Source: Alkalinema sp. CAN_BIN05
Lineage (GTDB): Bacteria; Cyanobacteriota; Cyanobacteriia; Leptolyngbyales; Leptolyngbyaceae
DNA length: 5,920 nt
NCBI GenBank assembly: GCA_026786325.1
Contig: JAJAYH010000238.1
Coordinates: 1 to 5,920, forward strand
Reading direction: 5' to 3'
The notes beneath the pieces are model-generated. The model saw only the letters and a list, made by a program, of their open reading frames with translations, did no database searches and was not told where the DNA came from. Positions 1 through 5,455 of the stretch are shown in pieces. A program made the translations under genes and the position numbers. Each line of letters begins with the position of its first letter. Within the stretch, counting starts at the first letter, position 1.

Positions 1-66
1 GTTTGTGAACTCGACATGGGCATCGGTCAATACCTTCAGTGGTACGCCGTTCGTCTAGAGAAATAG
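1..66 (+). CDS. 3' end of an unrecognised protein gene (partial)
   Basis: Frame 1 is open from the left edge to a TAG at 64-66 and encodes 21 residues ending in QWYAVRLEK. The composition is protein-like (Trp, Tyr, Gly, a charged end) and the codons resemble those of the neighbours, so this is probably the C-terminus of a gene that starts outside the window. I do not recognise the family. The stop lies only 15 bp from the stop of the minus-strand DUF2854 gene, so the two genes converge. I see no hairpin between them. An open stretch of 21 codons can occur by chance, so confidence is moderate. Confidence 0.45.
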   Translation, partial: VCELDMGIGQYLQWYAVRLEK

Positions 67-81
67 CCTTTAAATCACGCC

Positions 82-693
82 TTACATGAAGAATGTTCGC
101 TTATTTGGTGCTTCGGTTTGAAATTCCAGATCAGCACATTCCCCAGGCGAGGTGACGATCGCGACTTCCACAGAATCCTCTTTATTAGAACTTGGCGAAA
201 CCTTGACCTTGACATCTGGCCCAAAAAAGCGAGTCATCTTGTCCTCTTTTCCTTTCCAGGTTTCTAAATCAATCAAAGGCGACTCAAATTCCATTACCAA
301 CGTATAAAAACCTCCCGTCAGCGTTTCCCAAATCCCACTCATCACAGGCCGATGATCCGTCGTTGGACTCATGCCCAATGCACCCAACACGGCATCTAAA
401 TGAGCTTCTTGACCATAACGATACCGCGTCACATCATTAAAAATTTGAAGCTGAGTCTTGGTTGCTTGATCCGGGCGCAGGGCTAACACTTCGGACGATG
501 GCTCCACTTTAATCGGGACAGGCTTCAGTTCTGCGGCTTTCAATGCAAGGCCACCCAGCAGTAGGGGAATCCCATAGAAAAAACAAGCCAAATTTAACGT
601 CGGCTGATTCGTTGCATAAGCATAGACTCCAACCGTTGTCATTAGACCGCCTAAACTTTGCCCAAGAATTGCAAGAGGAAGTTTGCGTAGCAT
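82..693 (-). CDS. DUF2854-type membrane protein, function unknown
   Basis: Predicted protein of 203 residues, matching from memory the DUF2854 family of cyanobacteria and chloroplast-bearing plants, which has no established function. Two hydrophobic helices lie near the N-terminus (about residues 8-28 and 33-51). A soluble domain of about 150 residues follows, containing LRPDQATKTQLQIFNDVTRY near 72-91 and a Trp/Gly-rich stretch with SGIWETLTGGFYTLVMEFESP at about 119-139. It is therefore probably anchored in the thylakoid or plasma membrane with one soluble face. I chose the ATG at 691-693 because AGG at 702-704 (within AGGGCAGG) sits 8 nt upstream; the TTG two codons earlier would be too close to that site. 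The gene lies 128 bp downstream of the subtilase on the same strand. No clear promoter or terminator separates them, so co-transcription is possible. The family name is recalled, not searched. Confidence 0.8.
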   Translation of the reverse strand: MLRKLPLAILGQSLGGLMTTVGVYAYATNQPTLNLACFFYGIPLLLGGLALKAAELKPVPIKVEPSSEVLALRPDQATKTQLQIFNDVTRYRYGQEAHLDAVLGALGMSPTTDHRPVMSGIWETLTGGFYTLVMEFESPLIDLETWKGKEDKMTRFFGPDVKVKVSPSSNKEDSVEVAIVTSPGECADLEFQTEAPNKRTFFM

Positions 694-821
694 GGTCAAT
701 ACCTGCCCTTGATTAAAAGTTAAGAAATGTGAATATGTATTCCATTATCTAGTGAGATGGCACGACTGCGATCGGGAATCAGGAAAACTCGCCGTTCTTA
801 CGTTAACTGTTTGAGTGAGTT

Positions 822-2798
822 CTATTTTCGAGGTTGTCTCCGTTTGGAGGTGGCGACTCTTCTAGGCGGAATAGATAGCCTGGGTTTAGAAAGACCTGTG
901 CCCCGCAGCAATCGTCGCCAAGTCTTTGGTTGCCAAGGTTCTACCATTCCAGCCAAAAAATCGGTCCAAGGCAATGCTAGATACCTGGCCCATCCCCAAC
1001 AAAGAAGGCTATTGAACGCCAGAAAAAATTTCACAACACCAACATTGTTCGGCCAGTGAAACGATGTGTCCGTTACGGTATAGACCGCCAGGGAAGCTGT
1101 CATGCCGATGCTTAATCCGATGGCGAATTCTTTGAATCGTGGCGCACGTAAACTGATTAAACCGAGAACTAGTGGCAGCGCAAAACTTGCGGTTATGGGA
1201 TTCAGGTCTCCATCGCCCTGAAATAAGCTCCCCAGTTCCGATACCGTACTACCCAAAATCCGAAAAGGAATCTGGGAGGCATCAATTAGATAAATGCCGC
1301 GTAGTAAAAACAGACCACAGCTACCCACACCTAACCAAAACCCGATCGATCGTCTCATTCTGCCCAAGGTCATGGCTAGTCCGATCGCTAACCCCAGTAT
1401 CATTACTTTTGATGTCGCTGCAATTTCTTGTTCATCTATCCAAAACCGGGGATCAATGTAGCCTCGATCGCGTGCCCAATCGAAATAATTTGGGGAGGGA
1501 CGTTGGGGCTGTTGAGCCAGTTTGAGGGCGGCGGCGGCATCAAGCGCTCCGGCCCCGAATTCATTGCGCCCATCCCGCTTGTGGACCAGGGCCGATCGGG
1601 TCAGCAATGTCCCGATTTCATCAGGATCTGTTATTCCCAATGTATGTAGAAGCGCTGCAACTCCGGCAACGTGAGGAACCGCCATACTGGTGCCTTGATA
1701 TGGCGCAAAGATAGACAGCTTCATTTTGCGATCTAAGGTGTTTTGCAAAATCCCCCCCGTTGGATCTTCTCCCACAATCCAGCCTCCTGGAGCCGAAATA
1801 TCCACGCCTGCTCCAGCATTAGAATAGGGAGCTTTTTCACCGTTTGAATCTAAGGCCGAAACCCCCAAAACATAGCGATACCGAGCCGGATAATCGACAG
1901 CAGTTCGACTACTATTGCCGGCTGGAGCAATAACGACCGCCCCTTTTCGGTGAGCATATTCGATCGCCTTTTGTAAAAATGAACTATTCCCATTGCCCAC
2001 CATTGTCAACGCAATCACGCTAGCATTCCGATCGGCAGCATAGCGAATTCCTTCAGCAATATCGGCCACGGTCCCATTTCCACCAGTACTGAGAACCTTG
2101 ACCGGCATTAAGCTTGCTTCTGGTGCAACTCCGGCGGCCCCAAATCCATTATTGGTCGATTGGGCAATTGTGCCGGCGATGTGAGTGCCATGACCTTGGT
2201 CATCTGTTGCATCAGAGTTGTCATTGATAAAATCATAACCACCCACAAAGTCCGTTTTTTCCAAATCCGAGACTCGACTGATACCAGTGCCGATAACCGC
2301 GACGATCGACCCTTTACCTTTATTGACGGTCCATGCTTCCCCAATATTGATTTGATGGAGATTCCATTGCTTAGGAAATAGTGGATCGTTCGGGTAATTT
2401 TTTTTGGATGCGTTGATAAATTGATCTATTTTTTTAGCTTTTTCAACTGAAATGGGAAGGTGAATTTGACTGGCTTCTGGAATGTTGTAGATATAGTTGG
2501 GTTCTAGAGATTCGGTGTAACGATCGAGTCCTGATTTTTTCAGTTTTTGGAACAATTCAAGATTTCCTGGCACCACAAAAACATGATCGCCTTCAGAGAA
2601 TTCACTATTAAGACGAGGCGTTAGATCTAGAAGTTTGGAGGCTTCGCCCATGGCTTCTTGAATCTGACTATCCCCAATTTCTTCTCGGAAGTCGATGATG
2701 ATGCTGTCAAATGTTCCTTGCGTTAGGGTTCCACTGAATTGAGCTGTGGCCCATCCGAGTGCCCCAAGACAACAAAAAAGCAAAATCCATCGTTTCAT
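822..2798 (-). CDS. Membrane-anchored S8 subtilase lacking the catalytic Asp (possible pseudoprotease)
   Basis: Predicted protein of 658 residues of the peptidase S8 (subtilisin-like) family. In order: a Sec signal peptide (1 to about 20, possible cleavage after ATA at 17-19); a propeptide-like region (about 25-105, ending EPNYIY); the S8 domain (about 140-430); then a C-terminal part with four or five hydrophobic helices (about 464-479, 485-506, 537-551, 556-576, 588-608) and a very basic tail. The catalytic His203 (GHGTHIAG), oxyanion Asn295 (APAGN) and Ser371 (GTSMAVPHVAG) are present. The Asp position reads AVIGTGI, with Gly170 in place of the usual DTG/DSG Asp, so normal triad chemistry is not expected. 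The usual NMSLG motif reads ALTMV at 263-267. The reading frame is otherwise intact. The ATG at 2796-2798 has AGGA 11 nt upstream, a rather long spacing. If exported it would act in the periplasm or thylakoid lumen, tethered by its C-terminus. The family is sure; loss of activity is inferred. Confidence 0.95.
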   Translation of the reverse strand: MKRWILLFCCLGALGWATAQFSGTLTQGTFDSIIIDFREEIGDSQIQEAMGEASKLLDLTPRLNSEFSEGDHVFVVPGNLELFQKLKKSGLDRYTESLEPNYIYNIPEASQIHLPISVEKAKKIDQFINASKKNYPNDPLFPKQWNLHQINIGEAWTVNKGKGSIVAVIGTGISRVSDLEKTDFVGGYDFINDNSDATDDQGHGTHIAGTIAQSTNNGFGAAGVAPEASLMPVKVLSTGGNGTVADIAEGIRYAADRNASVIALTMVGNGNSSFLQKAIEYAHRKGAVVIAPAGNSSRTAVDYPARYRYVLGVSALDSNGEKAPYSNAGAGVDISAPGGWIVGEDPTGGILQNTLDRKMKLSIFAPYQGTSMAVPHVAGVAALLHTLGITDPDEIGTLLTRSALVHKRDGRNEFGAGALDAAAALKLAQQPQRPSPNYFDWARDRGYIDPRFWIDEQEIAATSKVMILGLAIGLAMTLGRMRRSIGFWLGVGSCGLFLLRGIYLIDASQIPFRILGSTVSELGSLFQGDGDLNPITASFALPLVLGLISLRAPRFKEFAIGLSIGMTASLAVYTVTDTSFHWPNNVGVVKFFLAFNSLLCWGWARYLALPWTDFLAGMVEPWQPKTWRRLLRGTGLSKPRLSIPPRRVATSKRRQPRK

Positions 2799-2893
2799 TT
2801 CGTTCGTGATCCTATCTATAAATCCTGAATGTGGTCGCGACCGCCCATAATTGCTCTATAACATACCAGTCATGGGGCATAAGGATCGGCAAA
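2799..2893. promoter_or_regulatory. Divergent promoter region of the subtilase and the small membrane-protein gene
   Basis: These 95 bp separate two divergent start codons and must hold the 5' signals for both genes, unless one is transcribed from within its neighbour. On the plus strand TATAAC at 2857-2862 is a reasonable -10 hexamer, but no good -35 lies 16-18 bp upstream. On the minus strand TATAGA (2820-2815) is too close to the ribosome binding site to be convincing. A 10-bp palindrome, GGTCGCGACC, lies at 2833-2842. The role follows from position; the individual boxes are weak. Confidence 0.4.
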
Positions 2894-3307
2894 ATGGTAC
2901 ATGGATTATTATGGCTGCCACTGTTAGCAATCTTTTTTGGTTTGGCTTGGGCAGGCTGGAATGAGTATCAAAAAGTTCAGGGATACGGCGCTTGGGCGTT
3001 GCAATATGAGAAGTCGAAGTACGATATTTACGCGGCACTTGGTTATCGATCGGGTACGTTGACTTGGGGGAAACCGCTGAGGAAGGGAATCGAAGATCGC
3101 CAAGTGATGGATCTGACTGCTTTAAAAGGGATTCAGCTTCGGGTTGATGGTGTGGTGATAAATATAGTAGATGCACCCGATCGGGGCCAGGTGATTGCGG
3201 TGGAACTGCTACCTTTATCTGGTGGCGATTTAATTCAAATTCCGTTTATAAATATTGATCCAGCGATCGAATGGGTCAGTTTTCTTCAAGCCAAACTGAG
3301 CGTGTAA
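2894..3307 (+). CDS. Small conserved cyanobacterial membrane protein, function unknown
   Basis: Predicted protein of 137 residues with one N-terminal hydrophobic segment (about 4-20, LLWLPLLAIFFGLAWAG). A soluble region follows, beginning NEYQKVQGYGAWALQYEKSKYDIYAALG and continuing with TLTWGKPLRKG and a beta-rich second half (LRVDGVVINIVD, IAVELLPLSGGDLIQIPF). It resembles a conserved cyanobacterial hypothetical protein I have seen before but cannot name. A single-pass protein with its C-terminal domain on one side of the membrane is the simplest reading. I start at the ATG at 2894-2896 because AAGGA at 2881-2885 lies 8 nt upstream and the hydrophobic segment begins immediately. The frame is open back to a GTG at 2831, but those extra 21 residues are not membrane-like and have no ribosome binding site. 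The gene is divergent from the subtilase, with 95 bp between the start codons. Confidence 0.8.
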   Translation: MVHGLLWLPLLAIFFGLAWAGWNEYQKVQGYGAWALQYEKSKYDIYAALGYRSGTLTWGKPLRKGIEDRQVMDLTALKGIQLRVDGVVINIVDAPDRGQVIAVELLPLSGGDLIQIPFINIDPAIEWVSFLQAKLSV

Positions 3308-3318
3308 AAAAAGCCCAT

Positions 3319-3359
3319 AAAAAATCGGGCCGTTCCAATTTAACTTAGGACGGCCCGAT
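3319..3359 (-). terminator. Intrinsic terminator of sigF, between convergent genes
   Basis: The arms ATCGGGCCGTTCC (3324-3336) and GGACGGCCCGAT (3348-3359) pair over 12 bp with a single bulged base, leaving an 11-nt loop. Read on the minus strand, the stem is followed directly by six T (complement of 3319-3324) and, a little further on, a second run of T (complement of 3305-3312). This is the classic form for ending sigF transcripts coming from 3437. On the plus strand the hairpin is preceded by A-rich sequence but followed only by GATTAATTGT, so it would be weaker for the gene ending at 3307. Confidence 0.8.
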
Positions 3360-3436
3360 GATTAATTGTAAAAATAGAGTGATGTTTTGTAGACTTACGA
3401 ACAACTTGTCCGACTCATAAACCAAACATAGGCAAA

Positions 3437-4228
3437 CTAAGGATCCATTTGCGCCATTTGGGGCTTGAGTGTTGCGACCATTTGCTGAACACCACGATGG
3501 ATACGGCGAGTGACGGTCATTGGGCTGACACCAATACGTTCAGCGACTTCTTTACGGGAAAGATCATGTAAGAAAACGTACTCGATCGCTTGACGAGTTT
3601 TTTCTTCAAGCTGATTGAGTGCTCTTTGAAGCTGTTGACGATCTTCCTCTAAACCTTGTAGTTCTTGATAACGAGCATCAAGAATCGTGTCTCCCAAGGT
3701 CATAGGGGAATCAAGTTGTTGACAAATTGTTGCGTCTAAGCTCAAAGGCAAGCGGTTTTTGGCGGCAAGTTTACTATCGCGCCATTCTTGGACGGTGACT
3801 CCGATTTCAAGTGCCACTTCGTCATCGGTGGGTTGACGACCCAATTCATTGGATAGGGTCTCACGAACGCGTTGGCCTTCTTTGTTGATTTGTTGCCAAC
3901 GACGGGGAATCTTAACAGTACCGGCTCGATCGCGAAGGAAGTGAAGCATTTCACCTCGGATGTAGGGCACTGCGAAGGAACTGAATGCGCATCCTTGATT
4001 TGGGTTGAAGCGTTCGATTGCCCGGATGAGACCGAGGTAGCCGATTTGTTCGAGATCTTCGTAGGGTTCAGTACATTGGTGGCTGATGCGATGGGCGATT
4101 TTGCGGACTAGACCAACGTTCATTTGAACGAGTTGATTGCGTAGTCGAACTGTGGGTTTTTGATGGTATGTGGTCAGGAGTTCCATACCGCGAATTCTGA
4201 TATTGCTAATCGTTTGAGTTGCAAGCAT
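3437..4228 (-). CDS. sigF: Group 3 RNA polymerase sigma factor, SigF type
   Basis: Predicted protein of 263 residues of the sigma-70 family, with regions 2, 3 and 4 but no region 1.1, as in the SigF/SigB/SigG-like group. Region 2 spans about residues 30-100 and holds NQLVQMNVGLVRKIAHRI, YEDLEQIGYLGLIRAIERF and FSSFAVPYIRGEMLHFLRD. Region 3 spans about 105-165 (IPRRWQ, LGRQPTDDEVA). Region 4 spans about 205-250, with a helix-turn-helix in LSRKEVAERIGVSPMTVTRR. The match to my memory of Synechocystis SigF is close along its whole length. In cyanobacteria SigF directs pilin gene expression and motility and contributes to stress responses. I chose the ATG at 4226-4228 because GAGAG at 4237-4241 lies 8 nt upstream. 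A TTG at 4243 would add five residues and has no such site; an internal ATG (residue 15) is less likely. A strong terminator follows about 80 bp after the stop. Confidence 0.92.
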   Translation of the reverse strand: MLATQTISNIRIRGMELLTTYHQKPTVRLRNQLVQMNVGLVRKIAHRISHQCTEPYEDLEQIGYLGLIRAIERFNPNQGCAFSSFAVPYIRGEMLHFLRDRAGTVKIPRRWQQINKEGQRVRETLSNELGRQPTDDEVALEIGVTVQEWRDSKLAAKNRLPLSLDATICQQLDSPMTLGDTILDARYQELQGLEEDRQQLQRALNQLEEKTRQAIEYVFLHDLSRKEVAERIGVSPMTVTRRIHRGVQQMVATLKPQMAQMDP

Positions 4229-4400
4229 TTGTAAGTCTCTCAATCACCGTTGAATTGATTCTCGGTTTTGGGAGCTGTTTAAACCATGGTTGATATACGG
4301 GAGTCTTTCTGGGGCGCTAGGACTGTTCTATGTAATTTTACGGAAAAAATTGCGCGGTTCTGCGTAAGCGAAATGGCTGAAATCCTATTCTAGAAAGGAC

Positions 4401-4520
4401 TTTAGTGATTTGGCTTATTTTTGCTGGGCGATAATAATTCGATCGATTTTTTGGGCAGTCACTAAAGTGAGAATCAGTCTGACTCAGTTTAGTGACTTGT
4501 TTTAGTTACGCTTTAGTTAC
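4401..4520. repeat. Five-copy TTTAGTKAY repeat cluster upstream of sigF
   Basis: A 9-bp motif recurs five times: TTTAGTGAT at 4401-4409, the inverted copy GTCACTAAA at 4458-4466, TTTAGTGAC at 4488-4496, TTTAGTTAC at 4501-4509 and TTTAGTTAC at 4512-4520. The last three start 13 and 11 bp apart, close to one helical turn, and the inverted pair is 30 bp centre to centre, close to three turns. Such phasing is typical of binding sites for a dimeric or cooperative DNA-binding protein. The cluster lies about 170-290 bp upstream of the sigF start and about 90 bp past the stop of the pentapeptide pseudogene. It could be an operator array, or iteron-like sites left by a mobile element. Confidence 0.6.
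4458..4496. repeat. 39-bp imperfect palindrome (hairpin or double operator)
   Basis: The outer arms GTCACTAAA (4458-4466) and TTTAGTGAC (4488-4496) are perfect complements. Inside them are a G/G mismatch, TGAG (4468-4471) pairing with CTCA (4483-4486), an AA bulge, and TCA (4474-4476) pairing with TGA (4480-4482) around a 3-nt tip. In plus-strand RNA it would be followed by TTGTTTT, a weak terminator-like tail. On the minus strand it is followed by TGCCCAAAAAATC, which does not look like a terminator. Because the arms are copies of the repeat motif, a protein-binding role is at least as likely as an RNA role. Confidence 0.5.
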
Positions 4521-4611
4521 ATTCGGAATAGTTGCTCTGAAGGAAGAATTAATTCTATGGGGGAGTGAGGTTTATCCGTTATTTTACGGTGAGGGGTCTG
4601 AGCAAGCATGA

Positions 4612-5421
4612 TTACTTGACGAGAGTGAATCCGAATGGGCAGGCGATCGGCTCTCCTCTTTTAGGTTTTTTGTAGTCGATCGTGTTCCAGAGGGGCATGG
4701 GGGTTCCTGGTTTGTCGCTGACGCAGAGGATTGCTATTGCGGCGGTTTGCCCGTTTAGTTTTGTCGCGTAGACCAGTCCTAGAAATGTCAGTAAGTCGGA
4801 AGTTTTTGGTAGGCCCACTTGCAGGGCAGCGGGATAACGATCGGGCGCGATGAAGAGGCGATAGCGGTAGTTAGCAGTATCGGGTTTCACCACCCCTGTT
4901 GATTCGAGGTTGGTCGTGAACCGATCGTTTTCTAGGTAATAAGCCTGTTGGACACGGTTGAGTGTTCCGATCAACCGTTTTGCTTCCGATTCTTTGGTCC
5001 GGTTGGACAGACTGCTTTGGGAATTAGCGATGATCGCGCCCTTAAAGTCACCAGGAGGGAGTTCTGTGCTAATCAGAAGGGTTTCAGTCCAGTCTGTGCG
5101 ATCGAGTTTCGCGCCTGTGAGATTTGCACGAAATGCGTAGACGTTGTTTAGAGTTGCGTTTTGGAGATTTGCGCCCTCTAAATTTGCGCCGCTGAGGTTA
5201 GCCCCGCTGAGATTTGCACTGGAAAGATTAGTATTTTGGAGGTTTGCACCCGAGAGATTCGTGCCTTCGAGAGGTGCGCCGGAAAGGTCACAGTTTCTGC
5301 ACTGATTACCTTTGAGGAGTTACTTGAGATGGTCTGAGTTCAAGGCTTGGGCCAATGGCGCGATCGCGGTAATAGCCAAAAAAGGCAGCAAGACAATGAA
5401 CAGGCGAGTTTTAGGGTACAT
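4612..5421 (-). pseudogene. Secreted pentapeptide-repeat / type IV pilin-like protein, broken by a nonsense codon
   Basis: The frame from the ATG at 5419-5421 to the TAA at 4612-4614 spans 270 codons with one internal stop, TAA at codon 34 (5320-5322). Residues 1-26 are a clear Sec signal peptide ending PLAQA. After the stop come LLKGNQCRNCDLSGA and tandem pentapeptide repeats A(N/D)LxX (about 45-110, e.g. ANLSGANLSGANLEGANLQ), which should form a right-handed quadrilateral beta-helix. Residues about 140-269 resemble the pilin-like G/H domain of cyanobacteria (SEAKRLIGTLNRVQQAYYLEND, and a C-terminal ACPFGF). Secreted relatives read HLxQLL...C..CDLSGA here, so the TAA stands where CAA (Gln) is expected: one base change. 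No ATG, GTG or TTG occurs in frame between the stop and the TTG at 4974, so restart cannot rescue the repeat domain. No clear ribosome binding site precedes the ATG. An IS256-type element begins about 35 bp upstream. Sequencing error or stop readthrough are the alternatives. Confidence 0.85.
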
Positions 5422-5455
5422 GGCTAATTTTTTGAAGTGCGTCTTGAAATAGTTA

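Larger units (their letters stand above)
4229..4611 (-). promoter_or_regulatory. Upstream region of sigF, about 380 bp without a convincing gene
   Basis: This stretch holds the 5' region of sigF and the 3' flank of the pentapeptide pseudogene. The ribosome binding site GAGAG (complement of 4237-4241) is clear. Two minus-strand hexamers resemble -10 boxes: TAAAAT at 4340-4335 and TAGAAT at 4392-4387. Neither has a recognisable -35 box, so the start of transcription is uncertain and another sigma factor, possibly SigF itself, may be used. A small hairpin can form between TTGCGC (4350-4355) and GCGTAA (4362-4367). The repeat cluster at 4401-4520 is listed separately. Only tiny open frames occur, and none has a ribosome binding site. 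Confidence 0.45.

Noticed and set aside
757..1649. Plus-strand open frames at 757-1059, 1172-1525 and 1428-1649
   Set aside because: They lie antisense to the strongly supported subtilase, have no domain-like composition and no ribosome binding sites; they are shadows of its codon use.
2108..2381. Out-of-frame open frames on both strands within the subtilase (2108-2344 minus, 2160-2381 plus)
   Set aside because: They overlap conserved S8 sequence in other frames and resemble no protein.
2833..2842. GGTCGCGACC palindrome between divergent genes as an operator
   Set aside because: Several 10-bp palindromes are expected by chance in a window of this size and there is no second copy; it is only noted within the promoter region.
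2831..2893. GTG at 2831 as the start of the small membrane protein
   Set aside because: No ribosome binding site precedes it, the added residues are not hydrophobic, and the ATG at 2894 has AAGGA at ideal spacing directly before the membrane segment.
4286..4393. 35-codon plus-strand open frame upstream of sigF
   Set aside because: No ribosome binding site, no recognisable composition, and a length easily reached by chance.
4576..4589. CCGT/ACGG stem as terminator of the pentapeptide pseudogene
   Set aside because: Only four base pairs, and no T-tract on the minus strand.
4517..4609. 30-codon minus-strand open frame just after the pentapeptide pseudogene
   Set aside because: No ribosome binding site and it runs into the repeat array; no family resemblance.
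4948..5151. Plus-strand open frames at 4948-5151 and 4958-5140
   Set aside because: They are antisense to the pentapeptide/pilin-like pseudogene, whose minus-strand frame explains this DNA far better.
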